Part shown: in pieces, positions 55,494-63,406 of the stretch
Layout: every line of letters starts with the position of its first letter
Numbering within the stretch: position 1 is the first letter of the stretch
From: Paenibacillus sp. FSL R5-0490
Lineage (GTDB): Bacteria; Bacillota; Bacilli; Bacillales; Cytobacillaceae
Reading direction: 5' to 3'
Assembly (NCBI RefSeq): GCF_001956215.1
Contig: NZ_MRTQ01000019.1
Location: forward strand, 1 to 64,000
DNA: 64,000 nt
The notes under the pieces: model-generated
What the model was told of the DNA's origin: nothing
What the model saw: only the letters and a program-made list of their open reading frames with translations
Database searches by the model: none
Program-made: the position numbers and the translations under genes

Positions 55494-56117
55494 TTAATCC
55501 TTCGACAAATTTCTTAATTTCCTGTATACGCGAATAACTTCGGAATCTTTTCTGGAAATCAAGGTGTCAATCAGCTCTGCATATTGCTGCTTGGTGATCA
55601 TCATTTTCTCTAAATCCAAAGAATTGTAATAATCTTTGAGAATGATCCAAATACGGAGGAAAAGATGATTATCTGCGAATGTGACGATTTCAAGAAAAAA
55701 GTCATCATCTGTGTAGTCTGCTTCCAGGGTCCATTTTTTGAACCTCAGAAGCCGATCTTCATCAGCCTTTTGAATAATTAGCCATAAACAGTCAAGTTCG
55801 ATAAGAAACTTGGTTTCTTTTACATCTCTTATAGATTTCTTATCCTGAAGAATAAACGTGCTGAGCAGCTGTACGAGCTGATGCCCCCTAAAATCCCTCA
55901 TAAAAGTTCCCTCGCCTCTCCTTGTCTCAATTAAGCCAAGAAGTTCAAGAGCTCTTAATGCTTCCCGAACGGAAGAGCGCCCGACACCCAGGCGCTCTGA
56001 CAGCTCTCTTTCGGAAGGCAATCGATCTCCAGGCTTAAGGCCATCATGTTCAATCATGGTCCTAAGCTGTTTGACAATGCCGATATAAACCTTCGTGTTA
56101 TTTTGAGGTGAATTCAC
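55494..56117 (-). CDS. GntR-family (FadR subfamily) transcriptional regulator
   Basis: This 207-residue regulator has an N-terminal winged helix with LPSERELSERLGVGRSSVREALRALE split over about 33-58 and a C-terminal all-helical effector domain (about 85-200) of the FadR/FCD type. It starts at a GTG 9 bases after the malic enzyme stop, with a weak AGGTG site, so it is probably translationally coupled. Matching operators stand upstream of its own operon and of accD, suggesting it balances malate/pyruvate supply with malonyl-CoA production. The ligand is unknown; carboxylic acids are typical for the family. Confidence 0.85.
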   Translation of the reverse strand: MNSPQNNTKVYIGIVKQLRTMIEHDGLKPGDRLPSERELSERLGVGRSSVREALRALELLGLIETRRGEGTFMRDFRGHQLVQLLSTFILQDKKSIRDVKETKFLIELDCLWLIIQKADEDRLLRFKKWTLEADYTDDDFFLEIVTFADNHLFLRIWIILKDYYNSLDLEKMMITKQQYAELIDTLISRKDSEVIRVYRKLRNLSKD

Positions 56118-56125
56118 TTATGGAA

Positions 56126-57364
56126 TCACTCACCTTTTCCAATGACTGCAAGTTGCTTCGTTTTTTCCTTCACTTCTTCAGGATCGACTTTAATGCGGGC
56201 AACGCCGGTTTCCATAGCTGCCTTTGCTACAGCAGCTGCAACTTCCGGTGCTACACGGGGATCGAATGGCCCCGGGATGACATAATCTGCATTCAATTCA
56301 TCCTGATGCACCAGATTAGCAATGGCTTCTACAGCAGCCACTTTCATTTTCTCATTGATATGAGTTGCCCGGACATCCAGTGCTCCGCGGAAGATTCCTG
56401 GGAAAGCCAGCACATTGTTTACCTGGTTTGGAAAATCGGATCTTCCGGTTCCAACCACCATTGCCCCAGCCGCTTTCGCTTCTTCAGGCATAATTTCAGG
56501 AGTTGGATTAGCCATAGCGAATATAATCGGATCCTGATTCATAGTGCCAATCATTTCAGCCGTCAGGGCTCCGGCAGCAGAAACCCCGATGAATACGTCA
56601 GCCCCTTTAATAACATCTGCAAGGCTTCCATTCGCATTCTCGCGATTCGTGTACTTTGCAACTTCATTTTTAATTTCATTCATACCCTGAGGGCGGCCTT
56701 CATAAATAGCACCTTTGGTGTCACACATTATGATATCGCGTACACCGTAGCTGTATAAAAGTTTAATAATGGCAATCCCGGCAGCACCGGCACCATTTGC
56801 GACTACCTTAATTTCATTCATCTTCTTCCCGGAAAGCTTCAGGGCATTTACAAGGCCTGCAACAGTTACAATGGCAGTGCCATGCTGATCATCATGAAAA
56901 ACGGGAATGTTTGTTTCCTTCTTTAGTCGCTCCTCTACATAAAAGCAATTGGGAGCAGCAATATCTTCAAGGTTTACGCCTCCAAATGTAGGCTCGAGCA
57001 GTTTTACAGTCTCAACAATTTTATCTACGTCTGTCGTATTAAGGCAAATTGGAAATGCATCCACTCCTGCAAAACTTTTGAAAAGTACAGCTTTTCCTTC
57101 CATTACAGGCAGGGCAGCTTCCGGCCCGATATTCCCCAGTCCCAGCACTGCTGTTCCATCGGAAACAACCGCGACCATGTTGCCTTTCATTGTATATTCA
57201 TAGACAGTTTCCGGCTTATCATAAATTTCCTTGCAGGGCTCAGCAACCCCCGGTGAGTAAGCAAGACTTAAGTCTTTGGCATTTCGCACCTGTACTTTAG
57301 ATTTAGATTCCAATTTCCCTTTATTAGCTCTATGCATATGCAAAGCTTCTTCGCGTAAGGTCAA
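56126..57364 (-). CDS. ytsJ: NAD(P)-dependent malic enzyme
   Basis: This 412-residue enzyme oxidatively decarboxylates malate to pyruvate. Visible are YSPGVAEPC near 34-42, the catalytic GNMVAVVSDGTAVLGLGNIG near 57-76, FHDDQHGTAIV near 156-166 and the Rossmann GAGAAGIAIIK near 191-201. The TTG at 57364 is preferred over a GTG three codons earlier, since GAGGAG is correctly spaced and the N terminus then matches the family (TLREEALHMHR). It heads the malic enzyme-GntR operon, with its promoter and operator upstream. Confidence 0.94.
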   Translation of the reverse strand: MTLREEALHMHRANKGKLESKSKVQVRNAKDLSLAYSPGVAEPCKEIYDKPETVYEYTMKGNMVAVVSDGTAVLGLGNIGPEAALPVMEGKAVLFKSFAGVDAFPICLNTTDVDKIVETVKLLEPTFGGVNLEDIAAPNCFYVEERLKKETNIPVFHDDQHGTAIVTVAGLVNALKLSGKKMNEIKVVANGAGAAGIAIIKLLYSYGVRDIIMCDTKGAIYEGRPQGMNEIKNEVAKYTNRENANGSLADVIKGADVFIGVSAAGALTAEMIGTMNQDPIIFAMANPTPEIMPEEAKAAGAMVVGTGRSDFPNQVNNVLAFPGIFRGALDVRATHINEKMKVAAVEAIANLVHQDELNADYVIPGPFDPRVAPEVAAAVAKAAMETGVARIKVDPEEVKEKTKQLAVIGKGE

Positions 57365-57487
57365 AATTTTCACTCCTCATATTCCGGATAGGATTATATA
57401 TAAACATAGACTTGACGAATACATGCTTTAAACCCAGCTGCAGTTCTGTTTCAGTATCAGATTGAGCAGGGCTTTTCTTTCACTCAC

Positions 57488-57502
57488 AGTGGTCAGACCA
57501 GT
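57488..57502. promoter_or_regulatory. GntR/FadR-type operator upstream of the malic enzyme gene
   Basis: AGTGGTCAGACCAGT is identical over 13 of 15 bases to the operator at 55379-55393 and lies about 18 bases downstream of the ytsJ -10. Confidence 0.75.
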
Positions 57503-57519
57503 TTATTTTTCTTCTTACA

Positions 57520-57547
57520 AATATACCATAATTGTTATTGTTGTAAA
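57520..57547 (-). promoter_or_regulatory. Promoter of ytsJ
   Basis: TTTACA at 57547-57542 and TATATT at 57525-57520, 16 bases apart on the minus strand. It lies at the end of the dnaE gene. Confidence 0.7.
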
Positions 57548-57553
57548 GGGTAA

Positions 57554-60500
57554 TTACTTTAAAACGACGTTATTCCGGCCAAGCAGCTGCATAAGTAAAT
57601 TCAGGAAATCCACTGTCGGCGAGACCAGATCCTCTTCACCCAGGCGAATGGTTTTTCGGGAGGTTTCATAATACAAAACCACTTGAACACTGCCTTCATT
57701 TTTCTTAAATAATTCTTTGAGCAAACGAAGATTTTCCGTTGTCTCCCGATCCTCAGTAATCCTTAAATACAATACGGGATCTTTATTTTGCATTTTTTCA
57801 ACGGCTTCCTTCACATCATCCAGGTGCTGTACAATCAGCTGCTTTTTTCCGTCCCGTTCCTCCAGCTTTCCCTCCGCTAAGACGATGTTTCCCTGAGAGC
57901 AGAGCATGGAAAACCGGTTAAACACCTTTGGAAATACAACTGCCTCCATATCCCCCGTCTGATCGCTCAAGGAAAGAAACGCCATTGGTTCGCCTTTTTT
58001 CGTACGGATTTTTTTCACTTCGGATAAATAAGCAACTGTCTTTGCCTTTTTAACCGTTTTTTCGAGTTCAGTCAGCGGACAGGCTTCCAGCAGGGAAAAA
58101 TAGGATTCGTAAATTGAAACAGGATGATCTGATAAATATAGGCCGAGCACCTCTTTTTCAAATCTCAGCTTGTCCTCGGAACGGATCGGATCTACTTCTG
58201 TATATTTAGGCTTAGGAAAAAATTCATCATCTTCAAAGAAATCAGCTTGATCATCTTCCGGCAAAACAAGCTGGGCATGCTCCGCAGCTACATCCAGGCT
58301 TGCCAGAAGAACAGCTCTATCTTCTCCAAATTCATCAAAGCTGCCTGAATGTACCAGCGATTCAAGGATTTTGCGATTTACTGCTTTTGTTGAAACCCTT
58401 ATGCAAAAATCAAACAGATCTTCAAAGCGCTTGTTTTTTCTCGCCTGAAAAATATCTCTTAAAGCTGCAGCACCAATTCCTTTTATAGCAGCCAGGCTAT
58501 ATCTGATAGAATTTTTCTCTGCCAGAAAGGAGTAGCCGCTTTTATTAATGGAAGGCGGGCTGAGCGTTAAGCCCATCTGCCTCAGTTCTCCGATATATTG
58601 GGCAATCCTGCCTTCATTTCCGATAGCAGAAGTCAGCAGGGAAGCCATAAAGTGAAGAGGATAATGAGTTTTCAAATAAGCCAGCTGATAGGCTATGAAG
58701 CTATATGCAACAGCATGGCTCCGGTTGAATCCATAATTTGCGAACCGGACGATTAAGTCATATATATCATGAGCGGTTTGCTCATTATAGCCTTTATTGA
58801 CTGCTCCCCCAACGAAATGGACACGCTCACGGTCAAGCACTTCTTTTTGCTTCTTGCTGACCGCTCTCCGAAGCAAATCTGCTTCACCCAATGAAAATCC
58901 GGCCATTTTTGCAGCGATTTGCATAATTTGTTCCTGATACACGATGACTCCATACGTATTTTCAAGAATAGGCTTCAAGTCAGGATGAGGATATATGATT
59001 GGCTTCCTTCCGTGCTTCCTGTCAATAAAAAGAGGGATATTTTCCATTGGGCCTGGGCGATAAAGAGCATTGACAGCCACTATATCCTCAAACCGCGTTG
59101 GCTGAAGCCTTGTCAGGACACTGCGCATCCCATCAGATTCAAGCTGGAAAATACCTGTTGTATCTCCTCTTCCCAATAGACTGTATACATCCTCATCATC
59201 CAGGGGAATTTGTTTTATATCAATCTGTGTGCCTGTCTTTCTCTGTATAGAGCTTAGGATATTCTCAATTAATGTCAGGTTTCTAAGACCGAGAAAATCC
59301 ATTTTTAAAAGGCCGACATCCTCGAGATGCTCCATTGAATATTGGGTCAAATAAACATTTTCATGCCCTTTTTGTATAGGAATGGCCTCAACAAGCGGAT
59401 GTTCGCTGATGACAACCCCGGCTGCATGGGTCGATGTATGTCTTGGGAGTCCTTCCAGTTTGACAGCTGTTTCAAATAGTCTCCTATTTAAATCGGATTC
59501 CTGGGTAAATCTTCTTAAAGGCTCAGATTCTTTGTAGGCCTCTTTGAGAGTGATGCCTAATTTGGAAGGTATTTTTTTTGAAAGCATGTCCAGCTCTTTA
59601 GGATTAAGGCCAAATGCCCTGCCGACATCCCGGAGTGCCGCTTTGGCAGCAAGGGTCCCAAATGTAAGAATTTGTGCCACATGCAGTTCTCCATATTTTT
59701 GGGATACATACCGAATTACCTCATCCCTTCTGTGATCCGGGAAATCGATATCAATATCAGGCATGGAGATTCTTTCCGGGTTAAGGAACCGCTCAAATAG
59801 GAGTTGATGCTCAATGGGATCCACATCTGTTATGTAGAGGACATAAGCAACCATCGAACCGGCTGCAGATCCCCGTCCCGGACCTGTTAAAATGCCATTT
59901 TCCCTCGAGAATTTCATAAAATCCCAAACGATTAGAAAATAATCACTGAATTTCATGTTCCTGATTATGTTCAGCTCATACCGCAGCCGATCCTTATGCT
60001 CATCATTGCCATCCGGATATCTGTCAGCAAAGCCCTGCCGGCACACTTCTTCCAACAGCTCATCGGCACTCATTCCTCCTGCAGCAGGGTACTTAGGGAG
60101 ATTCTGTTTATCCAGCTCAAGCATTACATTGCATTGCTCAGCAATCATAATCGTATTCTCTAATGCATCCGGATACTCTGATAACAGTTCCGCCATTTCC
60201 CCGGATGACTTTAAGTAATACTCATTGCTCTTCAGCCGTTCTCTTTCTTCATCCTGGAGCTTTTCACCATTTTTAATGGCCAGCAGACACTCATGGGCAA
60301 AAGCTTCCTCTTTTTTTATGTAACAGACACCATTTGAAGCCGCCAGGCCAATCCCGGCTTCTTCTGAAAGCTTAACCAGAGTGTCGTGGATTTTTTTTTC
60401 ATCATGCAGCCCATGATCCTGTAAAGCGAAGAAGAAAGAATTTGGCCCGAAAATGCTGCCGAAAAGGTCAGCTGTTCTTTTTGCCTGGCCGTATTCACCT

Positions 60501-60913
60501 GCCACAAGAGATTGTTCGATCTCCCCATCCAAGCCTGGAGTTAAAGCAAACAATCCTCCGGCATAGTGTTTAAGCCATTTAACAGGAATGCCTCCAGGCG
60601 ATTTTGTCTGGACCGTGCTCGTGATTTTTAATAGATTCTGAAACCCCTGCCGGTTTTTAGCCAGGAGGACCAATGGATAAGCTTCGCCTTCAGATTTCTC
60701 GCTTAGTACATCCACAGTGAGTCCCAGGATCGGCTTTATGGACTGCTTAAGACATTCTTTATAAAAGGCGACTGCCCCGTACATGACATTTCGGTCCGTC
60801 AGAGCCAGGGCAGGAAACCTATTTTCCCTTGCGCCCGTCACAAGCTGCTCTATTCTTGCCGTGCTCGACAGCAGGCTATACGCGCTATATACATGAAGGT
60901 GAATAAATGACAT
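57554..60913 (-). CDS. dnaE: DNA polymerase III subunit alpha, DnaE type
   Basis: This 1119-residue family C polymerase is the lagging-strand primer-extending DnaE of Firmicutes, distinct from PolC. It has an N-terminal PHP domain (HLHVYSAYS at 5-13), the palm with PDIDIDFPDHRRDEV (385-399, catalytic aspartates), fingers, a helix-hairpin-helix and an OB-fold near the C terminus. No 3'-5' exonuclease insertion is seen. The ATG at 60913 follows AAGGGTG; an upstream frame of 43 codons has no good site. A LexA-like box overlaps its likely -10, and the gene is divergent from ytrH. Confidence 0.95.
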   Translation of the reverse strand: MSFIHLHVYSAYSLLSSTARIEQLVTGARENRFPALALTDRNVMYGAVAFYKECLKQSIKPILGLTVDVLSEKSEGEAYPLVLLAKNRQGFQNLLKITSTVQTKSPGGIPVKWLKHYAGGLFALTPGLDGEIEQSLVAGEYGQAKRTADLFGSIFGPNSFFFALQDHGLHDEKKIHDTLVKLSEEAGIGLAASNGVCYIKKEEAFAHECLLAIKNGEKLQDEERERLKSNEYYLKSSGEMAELLSEYPDALENTIMIAEQCNVMLELDKQNLPKYPAAGGMSADELLEEVCRQGFADRYPDGNDEHKDRLRYELNIIRNMKFSDYFLIVWDFMKFSRENGILTGPGRGSAAGSMVAYVLYITDVDPIEHQLLFERFLNPERISMPDIDIDFPDHRRDEVIRYVSQKYGELHVAQILTFGTLAAKAALRDVGRAFGLNPKELDMLSKKIPSKLGITLKEAYKESEPLRRFTQESDLNRRLFETAVKLEGLPRHTSTHAAGVVISEHPLVEAIPIQKGHENVYLTQYSMEHLEDVGLLKMDFLGLRNLTLIENILSSIQRKTGTQIDIKQIPLDDEDVYSLLGRGDTTGIFQLESDGMRSVLTRLQPTRFEDIVAVNALYRPGPMENIPLFIDRKHGRKPIIYPHPDLKPILENTYGVIVYQEQIMQIAAKMAGFSLGEADLLRRAVSKKQKEVLDRERVHFVGGAVNKGYNEQTAHDIYDLIVRFANYGFNRSHAVAYSFIAYQLAYLKTHYPLHFMASLLTSAIGNEGRIAQYIGELRQMGLTLSPPSINKSGYSFLAEKNSIRYSLAAIKGIGAAALRDIFQARKNKRFEDLFDFCIRVSTKAVNRKILESLVHSGSFDEFGEDRAVLLASLDVAAEHAQLVLPEDDQADFFEDDEFFPKPKYTEVDPIRSEDKLRFEKEVLGLYLSDHPVSIYESYFSLLEACPLTELEKTVKKAKTVAYLSEVKKIRTKKGEPMAFLSLSDQTGDMEAVVFPKVFNRFSMLCSQGNIVLAEGKLEERDGKKQLIVQHLDDVKEAVEKMQNKDPVLYLRITEDRETTENLRLLKELFKKNEGSVQVVLYYETSRKTIRLGEEDLVSPTVDFLNLLMQLLGRNNVVLK

Positions 60914-60944
60914 GTTTCTCACACCCTTAATTTCTGCTATTTTC

Positions 60945-60963
60945 ATTATAGAACGCCCGTTTC
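60945..60963 (-). promoter_or_regulatory. dnaE -10 region with LexA-like box
   Basis: The plus strand AGAACGCCCGTTTC (60950-60963) fits 12 of 14 positions of the Bacillus SOS box CGAACRNRYGTTYC. It abuts the minus-strand TATAAT at 60950-60945. No strong -35 was found. Confidence 0.5.
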
Positions 60964-61003
60964 CAAAAAGAAAATATGTTCTCTTTTTAACAGCACCTAA
61001 AAA

Positions 61004-61032
61004 ACATATTTTATTAAGTTTGTCCATATGAT
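61004..61032 (+). promoter_or_regulatory. Sigma-E-like promoter of ytrHI
   Basis: ACATATT at 61004-61010, a 14-base spacer, and CATATGAT at 61025-61032 resemble the sigma-E consensus (KMATATT-N14-CATACANT). It lies 53 bases upstream of ytrH, which is sigma-E-controlled in B. subtilis. Confidence 0.55.
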
Positions 61033-61084
61033 GAAGTATCAAGATAATTCTGGCAGGACCATTCCTGCAGCGAGGATGGATGAT

Positions 61085-61423
61085 ATGAATACCCAGCCCT
61101 TTTTCTCCACTTTAATTGAGAGCTATTTCATTGCGTTCGGTGTTTTAATTGGAGGTTCAATCATTGGCGGCATGGCTGCTTTTCTGACAGGAAAGCCTCC
61201 TTTAAATCAAATCTTCCAGATTTCCAGTATGATTCGCATTTGGGCCATCATTGCAGCGATAGGGGGGACCTTTGATACAGTTTACAGCTTTGAAAGAGGC
61301 GTTATGGACGGACAGACTAAGGACATCTTCAAGCAATTTATGCTGATTCTTTCTGCTCTCGGAGGGGCCCAGACCGGCGCCATGCTCATTAACTGGCTGA
61401 CTCAGGAGAACATTTCGGCATGA
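61085..61423 (+). CDS. ytrH: Sporulation membrane protein YtrH
   Basis: This 112-residue membrane protein has three helices (about 10-35, 50-68, 86-104) and the family segments GVLIGGSIIGGMAAFLTGKPPL and RIWAIIAAIGGTFDTVYSFERG. YtrH and YtrI are needed for efficient spore cortex formation in B. subtilis. The ATG at 61085 follows GAGGA with 8 bases; earlier in-frame codons have poorer sites. It overlaps ytrI by four bases and is divergent from dnaE. Confidence 0.88.
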   Translation: MNTQPFFSTLIESYFIAFGVLIGGSIIGGMAAFLTGKPPLNQIFQISSMIRIWAIIAAIGGTFDTVYSFERGVMDGQTKDIFKQFMLILSALGGAQTGAMLINWLTQENISA

Positions 61424-61920
61424 GGATACCGCCTTACTACCGATTGCCATCCTGGCAGCGTTTTTTTGCAGGAATGGCGCTGGGAGGCATCATCAGCTGG
61501 TTTATTTTTTTATTTATCTTTGGGCAATGGCAGGAGAGATACAGCAAAGAAATCAAGCTTCAGCAGGATGCTATTTATGAATTGGAAAAAGATAAAGAAA
61601 TCTGGCAGGAGGAATTTAAAAAATTAAATAAAGAAAACCAGAAAAAACTGACTGTCCAGGATATTTCCATTAAAATTGTCAACGGCGACAAATATAAACT
61701 GGATTCCTTCAGTGTTTTCCAGCTGGAAGATAAAATAAAAGAGGATATCAGCATGATGATTGCCAAAGACATGGATACTGTATATAAAAGCAGTGAACTG
61801 ATCAAAAAAATCATAGAGAATAAGACACATCGCGTAAACGAAAAAAGGTACCGGGTGGAAGTTAAAGAATTGGTCATCTATACCACTGTCTCAATTGAAT
61901 TGAATATAATGCTGGATTAA
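61420..61920 (+). CDS. ytrI: Sporulation membrane protein YtrI
   Basis: This 166-residue protein has an N-terminal membrane helix (about 13-33) followed by a coiled coil (about 40-75) and a soluble domain that likely faces the forespore-mother cell space. It matches YtrI by size, architecture and coupling to ytrH, with which it overlaps ATGA-style. It is required for proper cortex formation in B. subtilis, with no known enzymatic activity. Confidence 0.85.
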   Translation: MRIPPYYRLPSWQRFFAGMALGGIISWFIFLFIFGQWQERYSKEIKLQQDAIYELEKDKEIWQEEFKKLNKENQKKLTVQDISIKIVNGDKYKLDSFSVFQLEDKIKEDISMMIAKDMDTVYKSSELIKKIIENKTHRVNEKRYRVEVKELVIYTTVSIELNIMLD

Positions 61921-61946
61921 TGCCCGGCTTTTTTTGCCGGGCATTA
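61919..61946. terminator. Hairpin between ytrI and nrnA
   Basis: ATGCCCGGC and GCCGGGCAT pair around seven Ts (loop), between two convergent genes. Only short T-rich bases follow on either side, so strength is uncertain. Confidence 0.55.
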
Positions 61947-61950
61947 TATG

Positions 61951-62889
61951 TCAGTTGTCTCTGCAGACAGCCTCAAGGTCACTTACAACGGTTTCCATCT
62001 CATCCCATGAATAAATGGAAGCTCCGGCAGCAAGGGGGTGTCCTCCGCCTTTATACTTCCTTGCAATTTCATTAATTATTGGACCCTTAGAACGGAACCG
62101 TACACGGATTTGATCGCTTTCCTCGATAAAGAAAACCCATGCTTTTATTCCCTTCACATCGCCAAGAGTGCTTACGAGCAGGGATGCTTTGGAAGGCACC
62201 GCCTGAAATTCTTCGAGCAATTCCTTTTTCAGGATCATGACAGCAGCCCCGCTGGATCTCATCTCAAAATTCTGCAGCACATATCCCTTCAGTTTAACAA
62301 TATTTGCGTCCAGCTCGTACATCTTATCAAACAGTTCCGGACGTGAAAAATTATAATGAATCAGTTCACCTGCAAAGGCAAACGTCTTTTCTGTTGTGCT
62401 GGGATAAAGGAAACGGCCGGTGTCGCCAACTATTCCAGCAAATAAAAGCCTGGCCGCCTCATCAGACATTTTTAGTCCCTGTTCTTTGCCGAAAAGATAA
62501 AACTCATAAATCATTTCACTTGTAGAGCTTGCATCTGTATCCACCCACATTAAATCCCCATACGGATCCATATTAGGGTGATGATCAATTTTAATCAGCT
62601 TGCTGCCCGTTCCATATCTGCCATCACATATCCGCTCTGCATTTGCTGTATCACAGACAATGACCAGCGCACCTTTATATGTATCATCAGATATTTCATC
62701 AAGCCTTCTCATATAATGAAGTGTTTCTTCTTCCTGCCCGACAGTAAAGATCGCTTTCTCCGGAAATGAAGCCTTAAGGATTTCAGCAAGGCCCCCCTGT
62801 GAACCATACGCATCCGGGTCCGGACGGACATGCCTATGAATAATGATTGTTTCATATTTTATTATTTCATCTAATATCTTCTGTTTCAT
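61951..62889 (-). CDS. nrnA: Oligoribonuclease/pAp phosphatase NrnA
   Basis: This 312-residue DHH-DHHA1 phosphoesterase degrades short oligoribonucleotides and dephosphorylates pAp. The DHH domain has HRHVRPDPDAYGSQ at 18-31, VIVCDTANAERI near 77-88 (Asp80) and KIDHHPNMD at 100-108. The DHHA1 domain ends with YKGGGHPLAAGA near 279-290, which binds substrate. Size and motifs match B. subtilis NrnA (YtqI). It is convergent with ytrI and divergent from ytpI. Confidence 0.95.
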   Translation of the reverse strand: MKQKILDEIIKYETIIIHRHVRPDPDAYGSQGGLAEILKASFPEKAIFTVGQEEETLHYMRRLDEISDDTYKGALVIVCDTANAERICDGRYGTGSKLIKIDHHPNMDPYGDLMWVDTDASSTSEMIYEFYLFGKEQGLKMSDEAARLLFAGIVGDTGRFLYPSTTEKTFAFAGELIHYNFSRPELFDKMYELDANIVKLKGYVLQNFEMRSSGAAVMILKKELLEEFQAVPSKASLLVSTLGDVKGIKAWVFFIEESDQIRVRFRSKGPIINEIARKYKGGGHPLAAGASIYSWDEMETVVSDLEAVCRDN

Positions 62890-63027
62890 GGCGCGCTCCT
62901 TTTATTCTGAATACTATATTTTTACCATACCACCATGAAAAGAAAAAGAAAACACTGCACGCTTATGGCATTTTTTTAATAATGAAGGTAGAATAATAAG
63001 AGATTGTCGAAACTTGGAGGTTATGAA

Positions 63028-63333
63028 ATGCCTATATTTGTTATCCTGATTATACTCTCTTTTTCTTTCTATATTTTCTACAAAGTAAAGTTCTTCAGAA
63101 GCAGACAGCCGGCTGAAAGACAATGGATATCAGCCAAGTCCAGAATTGCCCTGGGTTCATTTGTTGCCATATTTGGCCTTAATCAGCTGTTTTTATACGA
63201 CACAACAACTGCTCTCATTGTGGCGATTGTGTTTATTCTTATTGGCGGTCTAAGCATATGGGGCGGCATAAAAGCATATAAATTTTACACGCCTCATGCT
63301 GTGAAAGAAGCTGAAGCAGCAAGGAAAAATTAA
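63028..63333 (+). CDS. ytpI: YtpI family membrane protein
   Basis: This 101-residue protein has three predicted helices (about 3-18, 40-58, 65-86) and the conserved segments RIALGSFVAIFGLNQLFLY and FILIGGLSIWGGIKAYKFY. Its function is unknown. The ATG at 63028 follows GGAGG by seven bases; a TTG eight codons earlier lies before that site. It lies between nrnA and ytoI with a bidirectional terminator after it. Confidence 0.82.
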   Translation: MPIFVILIILSFSFYIFYKVKFFRSRQPAERQWISAKSRIALGSFVAIFGLNQLFLYDTTTALIVAIVFILIGGLSIWGGIKAYKFYTPHAVKEAEAARKN

Positions 63334-63361
63334 ATACCCGGCTCTTCAGAAAGGGCCCTGC

Positions 63362-63394
63362 AAAAAAAAGCCGTTCATTTTTGAGCGGCTTTTT
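63362..63394. terminator. Bidirectional terminator between ytpI and ytoI
   Basis: AAAAGCCGTTCA and TGAGCGGCTTTTT pair around TTTT, giving T tracts for both convergent genes. Confidence 0.85.
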
Positions 63395-63406
63395 ATCATT
63401 TCTCTA

